Of a stretch of DNA of 64,000 nt, positions 41,023-47,526 are shown in pieces (position 1 is the first letter of the stretch; every line of letters begins with the position of its first letter). A program made the position numbers and the translations under genes. A model generated the notes under the pieces. It was not told where the DNA came from. It did not search any database and saw only the letters and a list, made by a program, of their open reading frames with translations. The DNA is taken from positions 122,722-186,721 of the forward strand of contig NZ_LMDF01000009.1 of assembly GCF_001425745.1 (NCBI RefSeq), in the 5' to 3' direction. Source of the stretch: Caulobacter sp. Root343 (lineage in GTDB: Bacteria; Pseudomonadota; Alphaproteobacteria; Caulobacterales; Caulobacteraceae).

Positions 41023-41373
41023 ATGCCCGCCAATTCCCTGAATCCCGCCGCCAAGGAAGCCGACAAGGCCAAGGGCGCCACCCTGGAAGCCGTCGAGCAC
41101 GCCGAGCGCAGCTTCGCTCAGGCCGCCGACATCGCTCGCGCCCAGCTGACCGAGGCCGCCAAGCGCGTCGAGAAGTCGGTCGCCGAGGGCTTCGAGACCC
41201 TGCGCGCCCAGAGCCGCGCCTATACCGACACCGCCGGCCAGCAGCTGGAAGACGCCCAGCGCTATGTCTCCGAGCGGGTCCGTGAACGTCCGATCACCGC
41301 CACCATGGCCGGCCTGGGCGTGGGCGTGCTGATCGGTCTCCTGCTCGCCGGCGGCCGTAGCAACAACCGGTGA
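41023..41373 (+). CDS. DUF883 (ElaB/YqjD-like) tail-anchored membrane protein
   Basis: 116 residues from the ATG at 41023, which has AGGAG 6 bases upstream (the ATG at 41017 abuts that site). A long amphipathic helical region rich in Ala, Lys, Glu and Gln is followed by RERPITATMAGLGVGVLIGLLLAGGR, a C-terminal membrane anchor near residues 88-110 with a Gly-rich tail. In E. coli the family is stationary-phase induced and ribosome- or membrane-associated. The SigT promoter upstream agrees with a stress role. The stop overlaps the next start (GTGA). Confidence 0.85.
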   Translation: MPANSLNPAAKEADKAKGATLEAVEHAERSFAQAADIARAQLTEAAKRVEKSVAEGFETLRAQSRAYTDTAGQQLEDAQRYVSERVRERPITATMAGLGVGVLIGLLLAGGRSNNR

Positions 41374-41762
41374 TCTTCGAAAAGACCCTCATGACGCTGG
41401 CGGCGGCCGCGGCGATCGCCGCCGCCGCCGCGGTCAGCGTCGTCTCCGCCGCCTTCGCGATCTACGCCGTGCTGGTCCCGCTGGTCTCGCCCGCGGGCGC
41501 GGCCGCGATCGTCGCGGCCGTCGCGGCCCTGATCGTCGCGGTCGCCGGCATGATCGCCGCGCGCAAGGTCGAGGGCCATCGCGGCCCGCAGGCCCCGCCG
41601 CAGAGCTTCGACATGACCGGCAAGATCGTCGAGATCGTCCGCGATCGGCCGATCATGTCGATCGGCATTGGCCTGGCCGCCGGGATCTTCGCCCTGAAGA
41701 ACCCGACCCTGACCGCCGCCGTCGCTAAGGCCTTTTTGGATCCGAAGCCACCTCAGCGCTGA
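41370..41762 (+). CDS. Small Ala-rich inner-membrane protein (phage-holin-III-like topology)
   Basis: 130 residues from a GTG that overlaps the DUF883 stop by 4 bases, so it is translationally coupled. Two hydrophobic segments at about residues 6-32 and 38-62 are followed by a charged stretch and a third weaker segment (PIMSIGIGLAAGIFALKN, about 94-112). YqjE-like membrane proteins usually follow DUF883 proteins, and this is the equivalent position. No catalytic motif is visible. Confidence 0.8.
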   Translation: MIFEKTLMTLAAAAAIAAAAAVSVVSAAFAIYAVLVPLVSPAGAAAIVAAVAALIVAVAGMIAARKVEGHRGPQAPPQSFDMTGKIVEIVRDRPIMSIGIGLAAGIFALKNPTLTAAVAKAFLDPKPPQR

Positions 41763-41786
41763 TCGCGCGTTATTCTGATCGCCGAC

Positions 41787-41814
41787 CGCCGCCGGGCCCT
41801 CTCGGCGGCGTTTT
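41787..41814 (+). terminator. Terminator after the DUF883/membrane-protein pair
   Basis: An 8-bp stem CGCCGCCG/CGGCGGCG (41787-41794 with 41803-41810) is followed by TTTT. It is short but well placed, 25 bases past the stop. Confidence 0.7.
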
Positions 41815-41858
41815 GCGTTCGCAGATTTCCTGGAAACCCCAAGTTTCAAAGGGAATTT

Positions 41859-41874
41859 CTCAACTAAAGTTGAG
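41859..41874. promoter_or_regulatory. Perfect palindrome upstream of sodB, possible operator
   Basis: CTCAACT-AA-AGTTGAG, a 16-base perfect dyad centred 115 bases before the sodB start, in an otherwise AT-richer stretch. The shape recalls MerR-family sites (compare the SoxR core CTCAAGT), but one base per half-site differs. The binding protein is unknown. Confidence 0.5.
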
Positions 41875-41981
41875 CGTGTCGGGCTCGCGAAACCGCTTAC
41901 GCTTTCGCCCCGCGCGTTCTAGATGCCTTCCGCGCGTTCCCACCTCCTCCCTCCATGGGAACGCCTTCCCATGGAGTGATC

Positions 41982-42599
41982 ATGTACAAGCTGCCGGACC
42001 TGCCCTACGCCTACGACGCGCTGGAGCCGACGATCTCCGCCAACACCCTCCATTTCCACCATGACAAGCACCACGCGGCCTATGTCACGGCCCTGAACGG
42101 CCTGCTGAACGGCGACGACCGGGGCTCGCTGGAAAACGTCATCAAGAGCGCCGGCCCCGGCAAGGTGTTCAACAACGCCGCCCAGGCCTGGAACCACGCC
42201 TTCTTCTGGGACGGCATGAGCCCGACCAAGACCGCCCCGGGCGCCGAGCTGGCCGCCGCCATCGACTCCACCTTCGGCGGCCTCGCCGGCCTGAAGGAAA
42301 AGTTCGTCGCCGAAGGCATCGGCCATTTCGGCTCGGGCTGGGTGTGGCTAGTCTCGGACGCCTCGGGCGCCCTGAAGATCATCTCGACCCACGACGCCGA
42401 TAGCCCGGTCACCCACGGCGTGACCGCCCTGCTGGTCGCCGACGTCTGGGAGCACGCCTACTACCTGGACTACCAGAACGTCCGTAAGGCGTTCCTGGAA
42501 GCCTTCTTCGACAACCTGCCGAACTGGACCCTGGCCGACAGCCAGTACGCGGCCGCCAAGGCGGGCGCCCCGGGCTGGGCCTATCCGGCTCCGGAATAG
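41982..42599 (+). CDS. sodB: Superoxide dismutase [Fe]
   Basis: 205 residues from the ATG at 41982. Iron/manganese SOD signatures: LHFHHDKHHAAYV with the first His ligand, WNHAFFWDGMSP with the second, and VADVWEHAYYLDYQNVRKAF with the Asp and His ligands. GSGWVWLV is the mid-domain motif. Metal choice is by similarity to alphaproteobacterial SodB; Mn cannot be excluded. It is cytoplasmic. It stands alone with its own leader and a palindrome upstream. Confidence 0.95.
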   Translation: MYKLPDLPYAYDALEPTISANTLHFHHDKHHAAYVTALNGLLNGDDRGSLENVIKSAGPGKVFNNAAQAWNHAFFWDGMSPTKTAPGAELAAAIDSTFGGLAGLKEKFVAEGIGHFGSGWVWLVSDASGALKIISTHDADSPVTHGVTALLVADVWEHAYYLDYQNVRKAFLEAFFDNLPNWTLADSQYAAAKAGAPGWAYPAPE

Positions 42600-42614
42600 G
42601 CTTTGCCACGCTCC

Positions 42615-42639
42615 GGAACGCCCGGGAGTCGGGTGCGTT
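42615..42639 (+). promoter_or_regulatory. SigT promoter upstream of the DUF1328 gene
   Basis: GGAAC (42615-42619), 16-base spacer, CGTT (42636-42639), an exact EcfG consensus just after the sodB stop and 72 bases before the small membrane-protein gene. Confidence 0.7.
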
Positions 42640-42711
42640 GTCTCGAAGCGGGGCCGTGAGGCCGCGATCGAGACAACCGCCCCGGCATCTGGGGCCAATC
42701 CGGAGAGGCCA

Positions 42712-42888
42712 ATGCTGAATTGGGCCGTGACCTTCCTGGTGATCGCCCTGATCGCCGCCCTGCTGGGCTTCACCAGCATCGCGGGGACGGCGATGGGGAT
42801 CGCCAAGATCCTGTTCTACGTCTTCCTGATCCTGTTCCTGGTGTCGCTGGTCACCCACCTCTTCCGAGGTCGTGGCGGCGCGCCGTAG
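42712..42888 (+). CDS. DUF1328 small inner-membrane protein
   Basis: 58 residues. MLNWAVTFLVIALIAALLGF and IAKILFYVFLILFLVSLVTHLF form two membrane segments joined by the typical TSIAGTAMG loop of the YtjA/DUF1328 family, with a short basic tail. Function is unknown; family members are frequently stress-induced, in line with the SigT promoter upstream. An AGAGG ribosome-binding site precedes the ATG. Its terminator lies inside the 3' end of the convergent phosphoesterase gene. Confidence 0.88.
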   Translation: MLNWAVTFLVIALIAALLGFTSIAGTAMGIAKILFYVFLILFLVSLVTHLFRGRGGAP

Positions 42889-42901
42889 GCGAGCGGGATA
42901 T

Positions 42902-43738
42902 CTACAGCGCGAGCGGCGCGGCTTCGGCCGCGCCGTTTTCGTTTTGCGCTCGGGTCCGGCGATCGAACGACCAGGTGCGCCAGACGTCGAACTTGCCGCG
43001 CTCATAGGCGATGGCGGCCACCCGCACGCAGCCGGGCTCGACCTCGATCACGTTGAACCCCGGGGCCGCGCCGCGTTCGCGCAGCGACAGGGTGCCCGAG
43101 CCGACCGCCTGGGTCTTGCCGTCGCCGAACGGGATGGCGGTGACGAACGGCAGGTGGATGTGTCCCGACAGGATGACGTCGGCGCCGGCCTGGACGAAGC
43201 GGTTGGCCGCGTCGACACCGCCGCGGACCCTGGCGGTCATCGGCCCGCCCAGGATCTCCATCAGCGGATGGTGGCAGACCACGATCCGCAGGTCGCCGGC
43301 CGGCGCGGCGCGCAGCTCGCGGACCACGCGCTTGATCTGGTCGCGCGCCACCGCGCCCTTCGACCAGTTCCAGCGGATCTGGGCGGCGCGGGCGCTGTTC
43401 AGCGAGCAGACGGTGACGCCGTCTCCGCGCCAGGCCGCGCCGTCCTCGGTCCCGAACCGGTCGGTGAAACGCCGCCACGGGCGGGTAAAGCGCTCGAACA
43501 GCTCGCCGAGGCCCACGAACGGCGTGTCGTGATTGCCCGGCACGACGATCATCGGATCGGGCAGGCGGGCCAGCCAGGCGGCGGCGGCGTCGAACTCCGG
43601 GACCTTGCCGTCCAGGGTCAGGTCGCCGGCGGCGACGACCAGGTCGGGCGCGGCCGCGTTGATCCAGGCCGTGGCCGCCTCGACGGCGTCCTTGTTCTCG
43701 CCGCCGAAATGGATGTCGGAGACCTGTATCAGCTTCAT
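42902..43738 (-). CDS. Calcineurin-like metallophosphoesterase
   Basis: 278 residues. All metal motifs are present: VSDIHFG (D-x-H), AAGDLTLDG (G-D), VPGNHDTP (GNHD), VCHHPL (H) and LSGHIHLP (G-H-x-H). The substrate is unknown; cyclic nucleotide, UDP-diacylglucosamine-like and other phosphoesters are possible. It starts 3 bases after the lipid kinase-like gene, so the two are one operon, possibly under SigT. Confidence 0.9.
   Translation of the reverse strand: MKLIQVSDIHFGGENKDAVEAATAWINAAAPDLVVAAGDLTLDGKVPEFDAAAAWLARLPDPMIVVPGNHDTPFVGLGELFERFTRPWRRFTDRFGTEDGAAWRGDGVTVCSLNSARAAQIRWNWSKGAVARDQIKRVVRELRAAPAGDLRIVVCHHPLMEILGGPMTARVRGGVDAANRFVQAGADVILSGHIHLPFVTAIPFGDGKTQAVGSGTLSLRERGAAPGFNVIEVEPGCVRVAAIAYERGKFDVWRTWSFDRRTRAQNENGAAEAAPLAL
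42914..42945 (+). terminator. Terminator of the DUF1328 transcript
   Basis: A perfect 9-bp stem CGGCGCGGC/GCCGCGCCG around a TTCG tetraloop is followed by TTTTCGTTTT. It lies inside the last codons of the convergent phosphoesterase gene. Confidence 0.85.
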
Positions 43739-43741
43739 CGG

Positions 43742-44599
43742 TCACTCACCGTCGGGCGGGACCAGCGCGCGGAACGCCTTGGGCCGGAAACGGATCGACA
43801 CCTCGGGATCCAGCCGCGCGGGCTCGCCGTCGAAGATCGCCGGGATCCGTCCCCTGGCCCACACCTTGCCGATCCGGCAGCGGCCGACCGCCACCGACGG
43901 GTCCTCCCGCCACTGGCCTCGCGCGGCGTTGAAGCCGAGGCGGAAGACGTCCAGCGCGCTGGAGGGATCGAGCGCGGCGGCTTCCAGGGCCCGCTCCTCG
44001 GCGTCGAGGGCGTTCGAGACGAGCGGGCACATCAAGGTCAGCGCCTCGGCCTTCATCCTGGGGCGGCCATCGAGCGCGAACCGCAGGCGGCCGGAAAAGG
44101 CGTTGCGGAAGGCGCGGCGGGCGCGGGCCAGGGCGATGTCCAACCGGCCGTCGCGCGCCGCCTCGCGGGCCGTGGCCCACAGGGCGGGGCTGCCCAGGAT
44201 GGCGGCGACGAAGAACAGGCGTCCTCCCACCTCGCCGCCCGAGATCATCCGGGCCTCGCCGCCCTCCAGGCACGCCGTCATCGCCGCCTCCCAATCGCGC
44301 TCGCCATAGAGGGCGCGGGGCAGCATGTTCATGGTCCCGCCCGGCAGGGGCGCGATCAGAGGGCCGTCGGGCCCGGCCATCTCGGCCGCCGCCCGGGCCG
44401 TGCCGTCGCCGGCCAGGATCAGCACCGCGTCCGGCGCGGAGTCGATCACCGACCGCAGGCAATCGACCAGTTCGGCGGGCTGGGGGGCGTGGACGACGCC
44501 CGACACGCCATGTTCCGCCAGCAGGCGCTCGGCGATCTCGGGCGCGGCGGGGCCGACCGAACCGGACGCGACATTGGCGACGACATCGATGCGGCGCAC
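43742..44599 (-). CDS. Diacylglycerol/lipid kinase-family protein
   Basis: 285 residues from a GTG at 44599 with AGGGGGAT immediately upstream. The N-terminal catalytic domain has VVANVASGSVG, ILAGDGTARAAAEMAG (the G-D-G-T nucleotide motif, with Ala for the first Gly) and PLPGGTMNMLPRALYG; the C-terminal beta domain ends PEVSIRFRPKAFRALVPP. Related proteins phosphorylate diacylglycerol or other lipids. It forms an operon with the phosphoesterase. A possible SigT promoter precedes it (44629-44654). Confidence 0.85.
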   Translation of the reverse strand: MRRIDVVANVASGSVGPAAPEIAERLLAEHGVSGVVHAPQPAELVDCLRSVIDSAPDAVLILAGDGTARAAAEMAGPDGPLIAPLPGGTMNMLPRALYGERDWEAAMTACLEGGEARMISGGEVGGRLFFVAAILGSPALWATAREAARDGRLDIALARARRAFRNAFSGRLRFALDGRPRMKAEALTLMCPLVSNALDAEERALEAAALDPSSALDVFRLGFNAARGQWREDPSVAVGRCRIGKVWARGRIPAIFDGEPARLDPEVSIRFRPKAFRALVPPDGE

Positions 44600-44628
44600 G
44601 CGATCCCCCTGGAAAAACTCACGGACGC

Positions 44629-44654
44629 AACGGCCCGAAGCGGGCCATGGTTCC
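44629..44654 (-). promoter_or_regulatory. SigT promoter candidate for the lipid kinase-phosphoesterase operon
   Basis: On the minus strand GGAAC (44654-44650), 17-base spacer, CGTT (44632-44629); its -10 is 30 bases before the GTG start. It lies back to back with the promoter at 44665-44689. Confidence 0.6.
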
Positions 44655-44664
44655 GCTTGCGAAC

Positions 44665-44689
44665 GGAACCGCGCGACCCGGCGACCGTT
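44665..44689 (+). promoter_or_regulatory. SigT promoter upstream of the glycine-zipper lipoprotein gene
   Basis: GGAAC (44665-44669), 16-base spacer, CGTT (44686-44689), 37 bases before the ATG. It is divergent from the site at 44629-44654, with only 10 bases between the two -35 boxes. Confidence 0.7.
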
Positions 44690-44726
44690 TGGCTCGGCAG
44701 GGGACAGCTCGGAACGGAGAGCCAAG

Positions 44727-45071
44727 ATGAAGACGACCATGATCGCCCTGATGGGCGTGGGTGTGCTCGCCGCGGCGTGCACCTCGACCGGCAATGTAGA
44801 GCGTAACGCCGCCGGCGGCGCCGCCCTGGGCGCCCTGGCCGGCGCCGTGATCGGCAACAATGTGGGCAGCGGCAGCGCCGGGACGGGCGCGGCCATCGGC
44901 GCGGCGATCGGCGGCACCGCCGGCGCGGTGAAGGGTTGCCGCGAGGACGGCGGCTGCGGCGCGACCAGCGTCAATCGCCGCCAATATTATGACGAGCGCG
45001 CGGGCCGTTACTACTATTACGATTCCCGCAGCGGTCGTTACTATTGGGAAGACGGCAGCTCGCGCTACTAA
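44727..45071 (+). CDS. Glycine-zipper outer-membrane lipoprotein (17 kDa antigen-like)
   Basis: 114 residues. The signal peptide MKTTMIALMGVGVLAAAC ends in a lipobox (LAAAC). A glycine-zipper region (GGAALGALAGAVIGNNVGSG ... GAAIGAAIGGTAGAVKG) spans about residues 30-70, and the C-terminus is Tyr-rich (RYYYYDSRSGRYYWEDG). Such proteins coat or stabilise the outer membrane. Expression is probably SigT-dependent. Confidence 0.85.
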   Translation: MKTTMIALMGVGVLAAACTSTGNVERNAAGGAALGALAGAVIGNNVGSGSAGTGAAIGAAIGGTAGAVKGCREDGGCGATSVNRRQYYDERAGRYYYYDSRSGRYYWEDGSSRY

Positions 45072-45097
45072 GCGGGAGAAGGCGACGACGCCCCTTG

Positions 45098-45128
45098 AAA
45101 GGCGATCGGCCTGGCCGATCGCCTTTTT
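45098..45128 (+). terminator. Terminator after the glycine-zipper gene
   Basis: Arms AAAGGCGATCGGCC (45098-45111) and GGCCGATCGCCTTT (45113-45126) form a near-uninterrupted hairpin with a T run (TTTTT) at its end. Confidence 0.88.
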
Positions 45129-45155
45129 GGTGTTCGCGGGTTGGAGGAGGGTTGG

Positions 45156-45632
45156 ATGAAGACGACGAAGTTCGGGGTGGTCGCGATGGCGATCGGGGGC
45201 GGCGCCGTGCTGGCCTTGGCTGGCTGTGCGGAGACTCAAGGCCCCTGGCGCACCTTGCGCAAACCCGTCGCGGTCGCGCCGCCCAGCTGCGGCGATTTCC
45301 AGTCCTCGGTCTATTTCGAGCAGGATTCCGCCGCCCTGATCCCCGAGGCCCGCATGGTGCTGGCCAACGCGCGCGCCCAGGCCAAGGGCTGTGACGTCAA
45401 GTTGGTGCGGGTGATCGGCCTGGCCGACGCCGTCGGGACCTCCGAGGCCAATCTGATCCTGTCCCGGCGTAGAGCCGAGACGGTGTCCAACGCCCTCGCC
45501 AAGGCGGGCTTCGCCAAAGTGGAGATCGACAGGGCCGCCGTGGGCGACGCCGGGGCGGTGGCCGCCTCGGGCGCGACGGCGCCGCTGCGCCGGCGCGCGG
45601 ACATCCTGTTCGACCTGGAGACTCCCCGGTAG
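45156..45632 (+). CDS. OmpA-family lipoprotein
   Basis: 158 residues from the ATG at 45156 preceded by GGAGGAGGG. The signal ends at LALAGC, a lipobox. The C-terminal domain is OmpA-like (SVYFEQDSAALIPEARMVLANARAQA ... LSRRRAETVSNALAKAG), a peptidoglycan-binding fold, though degenerate in the central part. It probably links the outer membrane to the wall. It sits in the SigT island but has no clear SigT site of its own and lies after a terminator. Confidence 0.85.
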   Translation: MKTTKFGVVAMAIGGGAVLALAGCAETQGPWRTLRKPVAVAPPSCGDFQSSVYFEQDSAALIPEARMVLANARAQAKGCDVKLVRVIGLADAVGTSEANLILSRRRAETVSNALAKAGFAKVEIDRAAVGDAGAVAASGATAPLRRRADILFDLETPR

Positions 45633-45653
45633 CGCAGCCGGGTCGCCAGCCAG

Positions 45654-45772
45654 AAGAAAGGCGGGCCGGTAAGGACCGGTCCGCCTGAGTTCGCATCAAC
45701 AAAGGGGGGTGCGAAGGCGGCAGGCTGGCTGTCGCCAGCCTCAAGTCGGGGGGGCGTCGCCGCCTTCGCAAG
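45654..45772 (-). ncRNA. gsrN: Structured small RNA, probable GsrN (general stress sRNA)
   Basis: No gene is apparent on either strand in this gap, but the minus strand reads as an sRNA. A SigT promoter (45802-45778) is followed about 7 bases later by TGCGAAGGCGGC (45770-45759), which pairs perfectly with GCCGCCTTCGCA (45721-45710). Inside are an unpaired C run (CGCCCCCCC) and a nested 8-bp hairpin AGGCTGGC-GACA-GCCAGCCT. A second C run (CACCCCCC) follows. A terminator stem (45685-45675 with 45670-45660, one mismatch) ends in TTTCTT near 45654. GsrN of C. crescentus is SigT-controlled and has a C-rich 5' loop that binds katG mRNA; structure, promoter and position all fit. The exact ends are estimates. 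Confidence 0.72.
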
Positions 45773-45777
45773 ATGAA

Positions 45778-45802
45778 AACGACAAGCCGCGCGATGGGTT
45801 CC
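45778..45802 (-). promoter_or_regulatory. SigT promoter for the intergenic sRNA
   Basis: On the minus strand GGAAC (45802-45798), 16-base spacer, CGTT (45781-45778). It points into the gap holding the structured RNA and to no protein gene. Confidence 0.7.
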
Positions 45803-45858
45803 CGCCCCGCGCGATTTTTTTTGCGCGGGCTCCGCCGGGTTCCGAGGCCGGCGGCGTG

Positions 45859-45883
45859 GGAACGGCCAAGGCTCCGAAACGTT
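45859..45883 (+). promoter_or_regulatory. SigT promoter for two small-protein genes
   Basis: GGAAC (45859-45863), 16-base spacer, CGTT (45880-45883), 48 bases before the GTG of the 62-residue protein. Confidence 0.7.
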
Positions 45884-45930
45884 GAAATCCCAGGCGGACA
45901 CGAGGTCCGTCGGGGCAGGGGAGAGACGTC

Positions 45931-46119
45931 GTGATCCGGACTTATGTAGCCGAGCATGGCGGGACTGTTTTGGTTTCGACGCCGTCACGGCGTCAAAAAA
46001 GAATGCGCACGCGCGCCATGGCCCTCGTCGTGATCGCGGCGATCGCCGCCTCCGCCGGGATGGTGCAGGCGTTTCAGGGTCGCGAGCGGGCGCACGCCGC
46101 CGAGTACTGGACTCCATAG
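45931..46119 (+). CDS. Small protein with one hydrophobic segment, unknown
   Basis: 62 residues from a GTG with GGGGAG 7 bases upstream. A basic stretch (SRRQKRMRTR) precedes ALVVIAAIAASAGMVQAF (about residues 30-47), which could be a membrane anchor or signal sequence; the last 15 residues are polar. An internal ATG at 46003 would give 38 residues. I recognise no family. It lies 48 bases after an exact SigT promoter and 13 bases before the next small gene, so a stress role is likely. Confidence 0.6.
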   Translation: MIRTYVAEHGGTVLVSTPSRRQKRMRTRAMALVVIAAIAASAGMVQAFQGRERAHAAEYWTP

Positions 46120-46132
46120 GAGGTAGGACATC

Positions 46133-46393
46133 ATGCCCGCCGACATTCATCATCAGGGCCAGGCCGATTCCGGCCAGCGCCTGAACGCCACCCGCGCCCG
46201 CCAGGGCCGCTGGGGCCGCCACGTTTTCTGGGTTCTGGTCATCTCGACCGTCCTGGCGGCGCTGGCCCTGTTCGGGGCCTGGACCTACCGCGCCAAGGAC
46301 CTGGCGGCTGTCGAGGTCCACAATGGCGCCAAGACGCCGGCCGAGGCCCAGCGCTACGACACGCCGCAAACCCCGGCCCGCCAGACGCCTTAG
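46133..46393 (+). CDS. Small single-span membrane protein, unknown
   Basis: 86 residues with AGGAGGTAGGACATC as a strong ribosome-binding region. A polar N-terminus ending in Arg-rich RARQGRWGRH is followed by a membrane segment VFWVLVISTVLAALALFGAW (about residues 31-50) and a Pro/Thr-rich periplasmic tail. No family is recognised. It is probably co-transcribed with the preceding small gene from the SigT promoter, and a terminator follows. Confidence 0.7.
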   Translation: MPADIHHQGQADSGQRLNATRARQGRWGRHVFWVLVISTVLAALALFGAWTYRAKDLAAVEVHNGAKTPAEAQRYDTPQTPARQTP

Positions 46394-46417
46394 CGCTCGC
46401 GCCAGTGTTCAGGTTGA

Positions 46418-46449
46418 GGGCGGTCTCCTGAGAGGAGGTCGCCCTTTTT
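46418..46449 (+). terminator. Terminator after the small membrane-protein gene
   Basis: The hairpin GGGCG-GT-CTCCT-GAG-AGGAG-GT-CGCCC (46418-46444) is followed by TTTTT. Confidence 0.82.
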
Positions 46450-46505
46450 CATGCGCCGAACCGACTCCCCTCTCCCGCAAGGGGAGAAGGAAGAGACCAA
46501 CAACG

Positions 46506-46535
46506 AAAAACGGCCTCCCTTTCGGAAGGCCGTTT
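46506..46535 (-). terminator. Terminator of phyR
   Basis: Arms AAACGGCCT (46508-46516) and AGGCCGTTT (46527-46535) around a 10-base loop; read on the minus strand the stem ends in five T residues. It lies 27 bases past the phyR stop. Confidence 0.85.
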
Positions 46536-46561
46536 CTTGGAGCGTTCGGGAGGTGCCTGGA

Positions 46562-47365
46562 TCAGGCGGCCTTGGTGCGGGTCCGCCTGGGATGGAAGAA
46601 CAGCGCCTGGCCGATCGCCGCCTTCACCGTTTCCGGCTGGAAGGGCTTGGTGATCAGGAAGGTCGGCTCCGGGCGCTCGCCGGTCAGCAGGCGTTCGGGG
46701 AAGGCGGTGATGAAGATCACCGGCACGTCCATCCGGCCCAGGATGTCCTTGACCGCGTCGATGCCCGACGAGCCGTCGGCCAGCTGGATATCGGCCAGGA
46801 CCAGGCCCGGGGTGCGGCGGGCGACGGCCTCGACCGCCTCGCCGCGGGTGGCGGCGATGTCGGTGACCTCGTGGCCCAGTTCACGGACCAGCGCCTCGAT
46901 GTCGGCGGCGATCACCGGTTCGTCCTCGATGATCAGGACGTCGGTGGCCAGTTCGGCGTCGATTTCCGCCTGGGCGTCCGAGATCAGGCGTTCGACTTCA
47001 CCGAAGTCGCAATCCAGGATCTGGGCGGCCTCCGAAGGGGTGAATCCCTCGAGCGCCGTCAACAGGAAGGCTTGGCGCGAGCGCGGGGCGATCCGCATCA
47101 GGCGTTGGGCGGCGTCATCGCCGGCCGTGCCGCCGTCCTCGCGGCGCGCTTCCAGCTGGGCGCCGGAGCTGAGCCAGATGGCGTGGAACACGCGATACAG
47201 CGCCACGCGCGGCGACAGATCGGCGTCCAGCGCGCGCTCGCCCGCCGCCAGGGCTTCCAGCGCCACGCGGACATAGTGATCGCCGGTCGTCTGATCGCCG
47301 GTCAGGGCGCGGGCGTAGCGACGGATGTAAGGCAGATGCGGCGCCAGCCGAGCAAGAAGACTCAT
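46562..47365 (-). CDS. phyR: PhyR, anti-anti-sigma response regulator of the general stress response
   Basis: 267 residues. The N-terminal sigma-like domain (about 1-140, with SPSEAAQILDCDFGEVERLI resembling sigma region 4) mimics EcfG; the C-terminal receiver (about 142-260) has Asp192 in LVLADIQLADG, the known phosphorylation site. When phosphorylated PhyR binds NepR and frees SigT. The gene is divergent from nepR-sigT-phyK, and two SigT-type promoter sites precede it, so positive feedback is likely. Confidence 0.97.
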   Translation of the reverse strand: MSLLARLAPHLPYIRRYARALTGDQTTGDHYVRVALEALAAGERALDADLSPRVALYRVFHAIWLSSGAQLEARREDGGTAGDDAAQRLMRIAPRSRQAFLLTALEGFTPSEAAQILDCDFGEVERLISDAQAEIDAELATDVLIIEDEPVIAADIEALVRELGHEVTDIAATRGEAVEAVARRTPGLVLADIQLADGSSGIDAVKDILGRMDVPVIFITAFPERLLTGERPEPTFLITKPFQPETVKAAIGQALFFHPRRTRTKAA

Positions 47366-47398
47366 GACCCCTCCCGATGCGGTGTTCGAAAATCACTA

Positions 47399-47424
47399 AA
47401 CGAACGGCGAAGCTACGCCGTTCC
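47399..47424 (-). promoter_or_regulatory. SigT promoter of phyR, proximal
   Basis: On the minus strand GGAAC (47424-47420), 17-base spacer, CGTT (47402-47399), with the -10 34 bases from the phyR start. Confidence 0.7.
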
Positions 47425-47437
47425 GTCGAAGCTCGAT

Positions 47438-47462
47438 AACGTCCCCTCAACTGAGCGGTTCC
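47438..47462 (-). promoter_or_regulatory. SigT promoter of phyR, distal
   Basis: On the minus strand GGAACC (47462-47457), 16-base spacer counted from GGAAC, CGTT (47441-47438). It is tandem with the proximal site, about 38 bases further from the gene. Confidence 0.62.
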
Positions 47463-47501
47463 GCAAACCGACGAATTTTGACATCCTATGCCCAAGCTTA
47501 T

Positions 47502-47526
47502 GGAACCCGGTACGGAAAACCACGTT
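47502..47526 (+). promoter_or_regulatory. SigT promoter of nepR-sigT-phyK
   Basis: GGAAC (47502-47506), 16-base spacer, CGTT (47523-47526), 43 bases before the nepR ATG. Autoregulation of the nepR-ecfG operon is established for the family. Confidence 0.8.

Noticed and set aside
45397..45957. Minus-strand open frame across the sRNA gap
   Set aside because: It overlaps the OmpA-like gene antisense, has Arg/Pro-rich composition, and the region is better explained as a structured RNA.
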